From NCBI GenBank assembly GCA_963925495.1, contig CAWUST010000058.1, positions 1 through 36,862 on the forward strand: DNA of 36,862 nt. Direction: 5' to 3'. Position 1 is the first letter of the stretch. Each line of letters starts with the position of its first letter. Below the pieces are notes generated by a model. That model had not been told where the DNA came from and did no database searches. It worked only from the letters and a program-made list of their open reading frames with translations. The translations under genes and the position numbers were made by a program. The DNA comes from UBA2108 sp963925495. GTDB taxonomy: Bacteria > Bacteroidota > Bacteroidia > Flavobacteriales_G > Salibacteraceae. Below are positions 1-7,800 of this stretch, piece after piece.

Positions 1-25
1 GGGTCGTTCATTACGAGTCGATTTT

Positions 26-99
26 GCCGGTGTAGCTCAGTTGGCCAGAGCAGCTGATTTGTAATCAGCATGTCGGGGGTTCGAATCCCTTCACCGGCT
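26..99 (+). tRNA. tRNA-Thr (anticodon TGT)
   Basis: A full cloverleaf can be folded: acceptor GCCGGTG pairs with CACCGGC, the anticodon loop TTTGTAA gives TGT, and the T loop is TTCGAAT. The discriminator is T99. No CCA is encoded, so the CCA-adding enzyme must finish the 3' end. It is the first of four tRNA genes leading into tuf. Confidence 0.95.
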
Positions 100-106
100 C
101 CTTGTT

Positions 107-187
107 GGGGAGGTTCCAGAGCGGCCAAATGGGGCAGACTGTAAATCTGTTGCGAAAGCTTCGAAGGTTCGAATCCTTCTCTCCCCA
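107..187 (+). tRNA. tRNA-Tyr (anticodon GTA)
   Basis: This is a class II tRNA with a long variable arm, as expected for bacterial tRNA-Tyr. The acceptor begins GGGGAGG and closes with TCTCCCC, including one G-U pair. The anticodon stem-loop CAGACTGTAAATCTG gives GTA. The discriminator is A187 and CCA is not encoded. It lies only 7 nt after tRNA-Thr(TGT), so both probably come from one precursor. Confidence 0.95.
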
Positions 188-201
188 CAATAAGATTAAA
201 A

Positions 202-274
202 GCGGGAGTAGCTCAGTTGGTAGAGCATCAGCCTTCCAAGCTGAGGGTCGCGAGTTCGAATCTCGTCTCCCGCT
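202..274 (+). tRNA. tRNA-Gly (anticodon TCC)
   Basis: Acceptor GCGGGAG pairs perfectly with CTCCCGC. The anticodon loop CTTCCAA gives TCC, and the T loop is TTCGAAT. The discriminator is T274 and CCA is not encoded. Third tRNA of the cluster. Confidence 0.95.
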
Positions 275-319
275 CTTTTATTCGGGAAAGACTCAACTTA
301 GCTGGTGAGGCTGGTTTAT

Positions 320-391
320 GCCGGTGTAGCTCAGTGGTAGAGCGCTTCCTTGGTAAGGAAGAGGTCACGGGTTCAACTCCCGTCATTGGCT
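320..391 (+). tRNA. tRNA-Thr (anticodon GGT)
   Basis: The anticodon loop TTGGTAA gives GGT. The acceptor 5' strand GCCGGTG is the same as in the first tRNA-Thr, but the 3' strand is CATTGGC, which creates two adjacent G-U wobble pairs at positions 4-69 and 5-68. The T loop is TTCAACT and the discriminator is T391. It lies 57 nt before the tuf start and is probably co-transcribed with it. Confidence 0.93.
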
Positions 392-448
392 CTTTTTTTT
401 GAATATAATAACAACAATATAAATTAAGAATAATAATTACTATTTACT

Positions 449-1636
449 ATGGCTAAAGAAAAGTTTGATCGCTCGAAACCGCACTTGAATATTGGTACCA
501 TAGGTCATGTTGACCATGGTAAAACTACTTTAACTGCGGCAATTACAAAAACTCTTTCTGACAAAGGTTTGTCAGAAGTAAGAGATTTTGACTCTATTGA
601 TAATGCTCCTGAAGAAAAAGAAAGGGGAATTACAATTAACACTTCTCATGTTGAATATCAAACAGAGAGTCGTCATTATGCTCACGTTGACTGTCCTGGT
701 CACGCTGATTATGTAAAAAACATGGTTACTGGTGCCGCTCAAATGGACGGTGCTATTCTTGTTGTAGCTTCTACTGATGGTCCTATGCCACAAACTAGAG
801 AGCATATTCTTTTAGCTCGTCAGGTTGGTGTACCAAGATTAGTTGTTTTCATGAACAAAGTTGACATGGTTGACGATGAAGAGCTTCTTGAGTTAGTAGA
901 AATGGAAATTAGAGAATTACTTGATTTTTATGATTATGATGGAGATAACACTCCAATCATTCAAGGTTCTGCTTTAGGTGCTTTAGAAGGTAAAGAAGAG
1001 TGGCAAGAAAAGGTTATGGAACTTATGGATGCTGTTGATACTTATATTGAGCAACCAGAACGTGAAGTTGATAAAGATTTTTTAATGCCTGTTGAGGATG
1101 TTTTCTCAATTACTGGTAGAGGAACTGTTGCTACAGGTAGAATAGAAACTGGAGTAATTAATTCTGGTGAAGAAGTTGATATTATTGGTTTTGGTGCTGA
1201 AAAATTAAAATCAGTTGTTACTGGTGTTGAAATGTTCCGTAAGATTTTGGATCGTGGAGAAGCTGGTGATAATGTTGGTCTTCTTTTGAGAGGTATTGAA
1301 AAAGAAGCAATTAAAAGAGGAATGGTTATCTCTAAACCAGGATCTGTTACACCTCATACTAAATTCAAAGCTGAGATTTATGTTTTGAAAAAAGAAGAAG
1401 GTGGACGTCATACTCCTTTCCATAACAAATATCGTCCTCAGTTCTATTTAAGAACAACGGATGTAACAGGTGAAATTATTTTACCGAAAGATCGTGAAAT
1501 GGTACTTCCTGGTGATAACCTTACCATTGAAGTTAATTTGATTGCTGCTGTTGCGGTAAGCAAAGGATTAAAATTTGCGATGAGAGAAGGTGGAAGAACT
1601 GTAGGTGCAGGTCAAGTAACTGAAATCATAGGATAA
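449..1636 (+). CDS. tuf: Elongation factor Tu
   Basis: EF-Tu is the GTPase that delivers aminoacyl-tRNA to the ribosome. The 395-residue length matches the family. All G motifs are visible: P-loop GHVDHGKT at residues 19-26, switch I RGITI at about 59-63, DCPGH at 81-85 and NKVD at 136-139. The C-terminal beta-barrel domains 2 and 3 follow, including the FHNKYRPQFYLRTTDVTG segment. The gene follows four tRNA genes and precedes tRNA-Trp and secE, the usual bacterial tuf neighbourhood. The 57-nt leader is AT-rich without a clear Shine-Dalgarno, which is normal for Bacteroidota. The next gene is separated by a hairpin that may lower read-through. Confidence 0.99.
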   Translation: MAKEKFDRSKPHLNIGTIGHVDHGKTTLTAAITKTLSDKGLSEVRDFDSIDNAPEEKERGITINTSHVEYQTESRHYAHVDCPGHADYVKNMVTGAAQMDGAILVVASTDGPMPQTREHILLARQVGVPRLVVFMNKVDMVDDEELLELVEMEIRELLDFYDYDGDNTPIIQGSALGALEGKEEWQEKVMELMDAVDTYIEQPEREVDKDFLMPVEDVFSITGRGTVATGRIETGVINSGEEVDIIGFGAEKLKSVVTGVEMFRKILDRGEAGDNVGLLLRGIEKEAIKRGMVISKPGSVTPHTKFKAEIYVLKKEEGGRHTPFHNKYRPQFYLRTTDVTGEIILPKDREMVLPGDNLTIEVNLIAAVAVSKGLKFAMREGGRTVGAGQVTEIIG

Positions 1637-1651
1637 TAAATGTAATGATGA

Positions 1652-1690
1652 GAATAAAAGGTGAGCCTTATAGCCTACCTTTTATTTCTT
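1652..1690 (+). terminator. Hairpin between tuf and tRNA-Trp, possible (partial) terminator
   Basis: AATAAAAGGT (1653-1662) is the exact reverse complement of ACCTTTTATT (1677-1686), giving a 10-bp stem with a 14-nt loop, followed by TTCTT. A G-U pair can extend the base. The U-tract is weak and the stem is AT-rich, so this may be an attenuator or a processing site rather than a full stop. Confidence 0.5.
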
Positions 1691-1697
1691 ATTAATT

Positions 1698-1770
1698 ACG
1701 GGTGTAGCTCAGTTGGTAGAGCATTGGTCTCCAAAACCAAGGGTCGTGAGTTCGAACCTTACCGCCCGTG
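1698..1770 (+). tRNA. tRNA-Trp (anticodon CCA)
   Basis: Acceptor ACGGGTG pairs with CGCCCGT, and the anticodon loop CTCCAAA gives CCA. The T arm is GTGAG-TTCGAAC-CTTAC, with G-U/A-T pairs. The discriminator is G1770 and no CCA is encoded. The gene sits only 15 nt upstream of the secE start codon. Confidence 0.95.
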
Positions 1771-1785
1771 CAAGAGAATAAAGAA

Positions 1786-1986
1786 ATGGACGGAATTAAA
1801 AGTTACTTGTTAGAGTCTTACGACGAAATGGTTCACAAAGTGAGCTGGCCGAACTGGAGTAGTCTTCAGAATAGTGCAATTGTGGTTTTATTCACAACAT
1901 TTCTATTTGCAATGGTTGTTTATGCTATGGATTCCGTTTTTGGTCAAATGATGAAATTATATTACATCGAAATTTTTGGATCTTAA
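1786..1986 (+). CDS. secE: Preprotein translocase subunit SecE
   Basis: SecE is the small essential clamp subunit of the SecYEG translocon in the inner membrane. The protein has 66 residues, with an amphipathic N-terminal helix, the conserved HKVSWPNW motif at about residues 17-24, and one transmembrane helix (about 32-52, IVVLFTTFLFAMVVYAM). I chose the ATG at 1786. The frame is open back to a GTG at 1768, but that codon lies inside the 3' end of tRNA-Trp and would be removed by tRNA processing. Its position before nusG is the universal bacterial arrangement. Size and motif are diagnostic even though the family is short and divergent. Confidence 0.95.
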   Translation: MDGIKSYLLESYDEMVHKVSWPNWSSLQNSAIVVLFTTFLFAMVVYAMDSVFGQMMKLYYIEIFGS

Positions 1987-1995
1987 TTTTATCTA

Positions 1996-2547
1996 ATGGC
2001 CGAAGAAATAAAAAAACGCTGGTATGTTGTTCGTGCAATAAGTGGCAAAGAAAAGAAAGTGAAAGAATACATTGAGATGGAAATTGATCGTCTAAAGATG
2101 TCTGATTTTGTTTCTCAAATATTAATACCTACTGAAAAAGTGTTTCAAATTAGAAACGGAAAAAAAGTTGCTAAAGAAAGAAATTTTTTTCCTGGATATA
2201 TTTTGATAGAAGCTTCTCTAGTAGGTGAAGTACCGCATGTTATTAAAGCTGTGCCAAATGTTATTGGATTTTTAGGTGGAAGCAAGGGCGGTGCTCCTAT
2301 GCCACTTAGAAAAACCGAGGTTAATCGAATTTTAGGCAAAGTTGATGAACTTTCTGAAATTGAAGGTGAATTAAATATTCCTTTTATTGTCGGTGAACCT
2401 GTTAAAGTAATTGATGGTCCGTTTAATTCTTTTACTGGAGTTATTGAGGAAATTAACGAAGAGAAAAAGAAACTTAAAGTAATGGTGAAAATATTCGGAA
2501 GAAAAACACCATTAGAATTAAGTTACATGCAAGTTGAAAAAGAATAA
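1996..2547 (+). CDS. nusG: Transcription termination/antitermination factor NusG
   Basis: NusG binds RNA polymerase and links it to Rho or to the ribosome. The 183-residue protein shows the NGN domain (RWYVVRAISGKEKKVKEYI at the start, FFPGYILIE in the middle) and a C-terminal KOW domain (VGEPVKVIDGPFNSFTGVI at about residues 131-149). Length and domain order are normal for Bacteroidota. It starts 9 nt after secE and leads into rplK, matching the conserved secE-nusG-rplK order. Confidence 0.98.
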   Translation: MAEEIKKRWYVVRAISGKEKKVKEYIEMEIDRLKMSDFVSQILIPTEKVFQIRNGKKVAKERNFFPGYILIEASLVGEVPHVIKAVPNVIGFLGGSKGGAPMPLRKTEVNRILGKVDELSEIEGELNIPFIVGEPVKVIDGPFNSFTGVIEEINEEKKKLKVMVKIFGRKTPLELSYMQVEKE

Positions 2548-2573
2548 TGTCTGCTTCCAAGTATATTATAAAT

Positions 2574-2587
2574 GGTTCTTCGGAACC
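2574..2587 (+). promoter_or_regulatory. cUUCGg tetraloop hairpin in the rplK leader
   Basis: GGTTC (2574-2578), loop TTCG (2579-2582) and GAACC (2583-2587) form a 5-bp stem closed by C-G around UUCG, the exceptionally stable tetraloop class. It lies 20 nt upstream of the rplK ATG. In E. coli the leader of this operon carries the L1 autoregulatory site. That this hairpin has such a role is inference. Confidence 0.5.
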
Positions 2588-2607
2588 GCATTGTTAAACT
2601 ATTAAAG

Positions 2608-3033
2608 ATGGCAAAAGAAGTAAGTGGTCTAATTAAGTTGCAAATCCGTGGTGGAGCAGCGAACCCGTCACCCCCAGTAGGTCCTGCATTAGGAGCAAAA
2701 GGTGTGAATATTATGGAGTTTTGCAAGCAATTTAACGCAAGAACTCAGGATAAAGCCGGTAAAGTACTACCCGTAGTAATTACTGTTTATGCTGATAAGT
2801 CGTTTGATTTCATTGTTAAAACTCCTCCGGTGGCTGTTCAACTGTTAGAAGCTGCTAAATTAAAGTCCGGTTCTGCTGAATCGAACAGAAAAAAGGTAGC
2901 TAAGATTAGCAAAGACGCAGTTAGAAAAATTGCTGAAGACAAAATGCCTGACCTTAACTGCTTTACTGTAGAATCTGCAATGGAAATGGTTGCAGGTACC
3001 GCTAGGAGTATGGGAATTACCATTAAAGAGTAA
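2608..3033 (+). CDS. rplK: 50S ribosomal protein L11
   Basis: L11 binds the GTPase-associated centre of 23S rRNA and is needed for RelA-type ribosome sensing. The 141-residue product has the proline-rich N-terminal signature (ANPSPPVGPALG at about residues 18-29) and the rRNA-binding C-terminal domain, with KMPDLN and GTARSMGI near the end. I chose the ATG at 2608, which gives the standard MAKEVSGLIKLQIRGG start. A longer reading from 2572 would add 12 residues unlike the family, and its ATG overlaps the leader hairpin. It is followed 21 nt later by rplA. Confidence 0.98.
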   Translation: MAKEVSGLIKLQIRGGAANPSPPVGPALGAKGVNIMEFCKQFNARTQDKAGKVLPVVITVYADKSFDFIVKTPPVAVQLLEAAKLKSGSAESNRKKVAKISKDAVRKIAEDKMPDLNCFTVESAMEMVAGTARSMGITIKE

Positions 3034-3054
3034 GGGCGTTTAAAAGTAAAAAAA

Positions 3055-3744
3055 ATGGCAATAACAAAAAAGCAAAAAGACGCGATTAGCAAAATCGATA
3101 GAGATAGAGCTTATTCGCTATCAGATGCCTCCAAGTTGGTGAAGGATGTTTCCTCTACTAATTTCGATGCTTCTGTTGACATCGCTGTACGTTTAGGTGT
3201 TGATCCTAGAAAAGCTAACCAAATGGTTAGGGGGATTGTTACACTACCTCATGGAACTGGGAAAGATGTAAAAGTATTAGTTCTTTGTACTCCTGATAAA
3301 GAACAGGAGGCAAAAGATGCTGGTGCCGATTATGTTGGACTTGACGAATATGTGGATAAAATTAAAGGCGGATGGACTGATGTGGATGTAATTGTTACTA
3401 TGCCTTCGTGCATGGGTAAGGTTGGTGCTCTAGGTCGTATTTTAGGACCAAGAGGGTTAATGCCTAATCCAAAAACGGGGACGGTTACAATGGATATTTC
3501 AAAAGCGGTTAGTGATGTAAAAGCTGGAAAAATTGACTTTAAAGTTGATAAATTCGGAATCATTCACGCAGCATTTGGGAAAATGTCTTTTGATAGTGAA
3601 AAACTTTTTGAAAATGCGAATGAGTTATTACAAACAATTGTAAAGCTCAAACCCGTTGCATCGAAAGGTATTTACGTTAAGAGTATATTTATTTCAAGTA
3701 CTATGAGCCCAAGCATTCAAGTTGATCCAAAATCATTTCAATAA
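3055..3744 (+). CDS. rplA: 50S ribosomal protein L1
   Basis: L1 forms the mobile L1 stalk at the ribosomal E site. In many bacteria it also represses its own rplK-rplA mRNA. The 229-residue length is standard. Visible signatures are VDIAVRLGVDPRKANQMVRG (about residues 41-60) and the family motif LGRILGPRGLMPNPKTGTV (about 124-142). The protein ends in the expected region with ISSTMSPSIQVD. It lies between rplK and rplJ. Confidence 0.99.
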   Translation: MAITKKQKDAISKIDRDRAYSLSDASKLVKDVSSTNFDASVDIAVRLGVDPRKANQMVRGIVTLPHGTGKDVKVLVLCTPDKEQEAKDAGADYVGLDEYVDKIKGGWTDVDVIVTMPSCMGKVGALGRILGPRGLMPNPKTGTVTMDISKAVSDVKAGKIDFKVDKFGIIHAAFGKMSFDSEKLFENANELLQTIVKLKPVASKGIYVKSIFISSTMSPSIQVDPKSFQ

Positions 3745-3765
3745 TAGTATCTTATTCATTGTTAT

Positions 3766-4290
3766 ATGACAAAAGAAGAAAAGTCGAGGTGCATTGAGGA
3801 TCTTGCCGAGAAGTTAACCAGTGCAAAAGTTGTTTATTTAGCTGATATTGCTGGTCTAAATGCTGAATCCACGTCTAAATTGCGTAGGGTATGCTTCAAT
3901 AAGGAAGTTGGTTTCCAAGTTGTAAAAAACACCCTATTGCGTAAAGCAATGGAAAAAGTAGAGGATCGCGATTACAGCGAATTATTTGATGTGTTGAAAG
4001 GCAGTACATCACTTATGACAGCTGAAATGGGGAATACTCCTGCAAAGTTGATTAAAGAATTTAGAACGAAAGCAGATAAGCCTATTTTAAAAGGTGCTTG
4101 GATTGAAAATACAGTTTTTCTTGGCGATAGTCAATTGGAAATGTTATCTAGTCTCAAGTCCAAAAACGAACTTATTGCTGATGTTGTAGCATTGCTACAA
4201 TCACCTGCTAAGAACGTTATTTCTGCACTTCAATCTGGAGGTTCAACTTTATCAGGTTTGGTAAAAACACTTTCGGAAAGACCCGAATAA
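3766..4290 (+). CDS. rplJ: 50S ribosomal protein L10
   Basis: L10 anchors the L7/L12 dimers to the ribosomal stalk base. The 174-residue protein shows the typical N-terminal rRNA-binding half (KVVYLADIAGLNAESTSKLR, then VVKNTLLRKAM at about 49-59). It ends in a helical region (NVISALQSGGSTLSGLVKTL) that would carry L7/L12 dimers. The gene starts 21 nt after rplA and is followed by rplL after a 56-nt AT-rich spacer. No obvious L10 leader structure is visible in the 21-nt upstream gap. Confidence 0.97.
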   Translation: MTKEEKSRCIEDLAEKLTSAKVVYLADIAGLNAESTSKLRRVCFNKEVGFQVVKNTLLRKAMEKVEDRDYSELFDVLKGSTSLMTAEMGNTPAKLIKEFRTKADKPILKGAWIENTVFLGDSQLEMLSSLKSKNELIADVVALLQSPAKNVISALQSGGSTLSGLVKTLSERPE

Positions 4291-4346
4291 ATGTACAGAG
4301 TAAAAATTAATTAATTAAGTAAAATACACACAAATACAAATATAAA

Positions 4347-4724
4347 ATGGCTGATTTAAAAGCGTTTGCAGAACAATTAGTTAACTTAACAGTTAAAGAA
4401 GTTAACGAACTTGCTGAAATTTTAAAAGATGAGCATGGCATTGAGCCTGCTGCAGCTGCTGTTGCAGTTGCTGGTCCTGCTGCCGGTGGTGGTGATGCTG
4501 CTGCTGAAGAACAAACTGAATTTGACGTAATTCTTAAAGCAGGTGGTCCTAACAAACTTAAGGTTGTTAAGATGGTAAAGGAACTTACCGGACAAGGGCT
4601 AAAAGAAGCTAAAGCTGTTGTTGATAGTGCTCCTGGCGTATTAAAAGAAGGAGTATCTAAAGACGAAGCTGAAGCTTTAAAATCTCAGCTCGAAGAAATA
4701 GGGGCTGAAATTGAACTTAAGTAG
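4347..4724 (+). CDS. rplL: 50S ribosomal protein L7/L12
   Basis: This is the multicopy stalk protein that recruits translation GTPases. The 125 residues divide into an N-terminal dimerisation helix region (about 1-35), an Ala/Gly-rich flexible hinge (about 36-53) and the globular C-terminal domain, with KLKVVKMVKELTGQGLKEAK (about 70-89) and AEALKSQLEEIGAEIELK at the end. Length and layout are typical. A strong hairpin follows before rpoB, where other bacteria regulate the ratio of ribosomal protein to polymerase subunits. Confidence 0.98.
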   Translation: MADLKAFAEQLVNLTVKEVNELAEILKDEHGIEPAAAAVAVAGPAAGGGDAAAEEQTEFDVILKAGGPNKLKVVKMVKELTGQGLKEAKAVVDSAPGVLKEGVSKDEAEALKSQLEEIGAEIELK

Positions 4725-4744
4725 TTCTCCTTTCAATATTTATT

Positions 4745-4784
4745 GCACAGGTTTAGACCCCATAGTGGGTCTAAACCCTTGTGC
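4745..4784 (+). promoter_or_regulatory. Long rplL-rpoB intergenic hairpin (attenuator or RNase III-type processing site)
   Basis: GCACAGGTTTAGACCC (4745-4760) pairs with GGGTCTAAACC (4767-4777) plus TGTGC (4780-4784), making a 16-bp stem with a 2-nt bulge and a 6-nt loop (CATAGT). No T-run follows (GTTTATAGC), so it is not a standard intrinsic terminator. E. coli has an attenuator and an RNase III site in the same gap. The equivalent role here is inference. Confidence 0.7.
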
Positions 4785-4829
4785 GTTTATAGCTATTATA
4801 TTGTTTAATTAATTTTCATCGATTGTTCT

Positions 4830-7800
4830 ATGGATAAGAAACAAACGATTTCAGGCGAAAGAATAAATTTTGGTTCTGCTAAGAAACTAGAATTTCCTGA
4901 TTTTCTTGATATTCAATTAAAGTCTTTTCATAATTTTTTCCAGTTGGAAACAACCCCGGAAAACCGTGAAAACGAAGGGCTTTACAACGTTTTTAGTGAA
5001 AACTTTCCAATTACTGATGCTCGAAACAATTTTGTTTTGGAGTTTTTGGATTATTTTGTAGACCCTCCTAGGTACTCAATTGAAGAAACCATTGAGAGAG
5101 GTCTAACTTATAGCGTTCCACTTAAGGCCAAGTTAAAATTGTATTGTACGGATCCTGAACATGAGGATTTTGAAACAATTGTTCAAGATGTTTATCTTGG
5201 TACAATTCCTTACATGTCTCCAAAGGGATCATTTATTATAAATGGTGCTGAAAGAGTTGTAGTTTCTCAGTTGCATCGATCTCCAGGAGTGTTTTTTGGA
5301 CATAGTTTTCATGCTAATGGCACCAAGCTTTATTCAGCGCGTGTAATTCCTTTTAAGGGGTCTTGGATTGAATTTGCGACCGACATAAACCAGGTAATGT
5401 ATGCCTACATTGACCGAAAGAAAAAATTACCGGTAACTACTTTATTACGTGCAATCGGTTACGAAAGTGATAAAGATATTCTAGAAATATTTGATCTTGC
5501 CGATGAAATTAAGGTAAACAAGACACAATTAAAGAAAGCTCGTGGCAGAAAATTAGCGGCAAGAGTTCTTAGAACATGGTTCGAGGATTTCGTTGATGAA
5601 GATACAGGAGAAGTTGTATCAATTGAGAGAAACGAAGTGTTAGTTGACCGTGAGGTTATCTTAGAAGATGAACACGTTGATCTAATTTTAGATTCAGGTT
5701 CAAAAACAATCTTGCTTCATAAGGATGATCCTAATGTTGGAGATTACACCATTATATATAATACACTTCAAAAGGATCCTTCAAATTCAGAAATTGAAGC
5801 GGTTGAGCACGTATATAGAATTTTACGTAATGCTGAACCACCTGATGAAGAAACTGCTCGTGGTATTATCGATAAATTATTCTTTTCGGATAAACGATAT
5901 GATCTAGGCGAAGTTGGTAGATATAGAATCAATAAGAAACTGAACTTGAATATAGACATGGAGACTAAAATCCTGTCTAAACTAGATATTATTGAAATAA
6001 TTAAATATTTGATTGAACTTATCAACTCTAAAACAGATGTTGATGATATCGATCACCTTTCTAACAGAAGGGTACGTACAGTTGGGGAACAATTGTATAA
6101 CCAATTTGGTGTTGGTTTAGCTCGTATGGCTCGTACCATTAGAGAAAGAATGAATGTTCGTGATAACGAAGTATTTACTCCTATCGATTTAATTAATGCA
6201 AAAACTCTTTCTGCTGTAATTAATTCATTCTTTGGAACTAATCAACTTTCTCAGTTTATGGATCAGACAAATGCTTTGTCTGAAGTAACGCATAAAAGAA
6301 GAATGTCTGCCCTTGGACCCGGAGGCCTTTCTCGTGAAAGAGCTGGTTTTGAGGTTCGAGATGTACATTATACTCACTATGGTAGGTTATGTACTATTGA
6401 AACTCCAGAGGGACCAAATATTGGTCTAATTTCTTCACTTTGTGTTTTTGCGAAAATCAATAAACTTGGTTTTATTGAAACACCGTATCGTAAAGTAACC
6501 GAAGGTAAAGTTAATCTTGAAGAAGAGGTAACTTACCTTGCCGCTGAAGAAGAAAACGGACATACAATTGCTCAAGCAAATGCTGTAATTGATAATGATG
6601 GTAATTTCTTATCAGGAAAGATAAAAGCACGTTTTGAAGGTGACTTCCCGGTTGTAGAAGCTAAAGATTTAAGTTTGATGGACGTTGCTCCAAATCAAAT
6701 TGCCTCTATTGCGGCATCTTTAATTCCATTTTTGGAGCATGATGATGCGAATAGAGCCTTGATGGGATCTAACATGCAACGTCAAGCGGTTCCTTTGTTA
6801 AGACCAGAAGCTCCTATTGTTGGAACTGGATTAGAAGGTCCTGTTGCAAAAGATTCTAGAGTTCTCGTTACTGCTGAGAATGATGGAGTTATTGACTACG
6901 TAGATGCTCGAAAAATTGTGTTAAAGTACGATAGAAGTGAAGAAGAGAAATTGGTGAATTTTGACGATGAGTTTAAGTCTTATAACTTGACAAAATTCGC
7001 AAAAACCAATCAGTCTACTTGTATGAATCACCGACCTATTATTAAAAGAGGTCAACGTGTTACTAAAGGTCAAGTTTTGACTGAAGGGTATGCTACACAA
7101 AATGGTGAATTAGCTTTAGGAAGAAATCTACTTGTTGCATTTATGCCTTGGAAAGGGTACAATTTTGAGGATGCAATCGTTATTTCTGAAAATGTCGTAA
7201 AAGACGATATTTACACTTCTGTTCATATTGAAGAATATACACTTGAAGTTAGAGATACCAAATTAGGTATTGAAGAACTTACTGCGGATATTCCAAATGT
7301 GAGTGAAGAAGCTACCAAAAACTTGGATGAAAATGGACTAATTAGAGTTGGAACCCATGTAAAAGAGGGTGATATCTTAATTGGAAAAATTACTCCAAAA
7401 GGTGAAACGGATCCTACTCCAGAAGAAAAATTGCTTCGTGCAATTTTTGGAGACAAAGCAGGTGATGTTAAGGATGCTTCTTTAAAAGTTTCTCCGTCTG
7501 TAAAAGGTGTTGTAACAAACAAAAAATTATTCTCTAGAAAAATCAAGGATAGAAAAGTTAAGTTACTGGAAAAACAATTGTTAGAAGAAATTGATGAGGT
7601 TTTTGCAATGAAAAATGCTGAGCTTAAATCTATTTTGGTTGACAAATTATTTTCAATTGTAAGTGGTAAAACTTCACAAGGTGTTTACAATAATTTCAGA
7701 GAAGATGTAATTCCAAAAGGAACGAAATTTACCTTAAAGTTATTAAACTCAATTGATTACACTGATATTAGTGCTTCTGGTTGGACTACTGATAAGGCAA

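Noticed and set aside
275..319. Possible tRNA remnant between tRNA-Gly and tRNA-Thr(GGT)
   Set aside because: The GCTGGTGAGGCTGG stretch cannot be folded into a tRNA arm set; treated as spacer.
102..402. Short open frames running through the tRNA cluster
   Set aside because: They overlap well-folded tRNA genes and have no protein-like features.
1768..1785. GTG start for SecE at 1768
   Set aside because: It lies in the acceptor stem of tRNA-Trp and would be cut away during processing.
2572..2607. Longer L11 reading from the ATG at 2572
   Set aside because: The added residues do not match the family, and the ATG sits at the leader hairpin; MAKEVSGL at 2608 is the standard start.
6231..6311. 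Possible rifampicin-resistance substitutions in rpoB
   Set aside because: All main positions (S474, Q475, D478, H488, S493 here) carry the usual sensitive residues.
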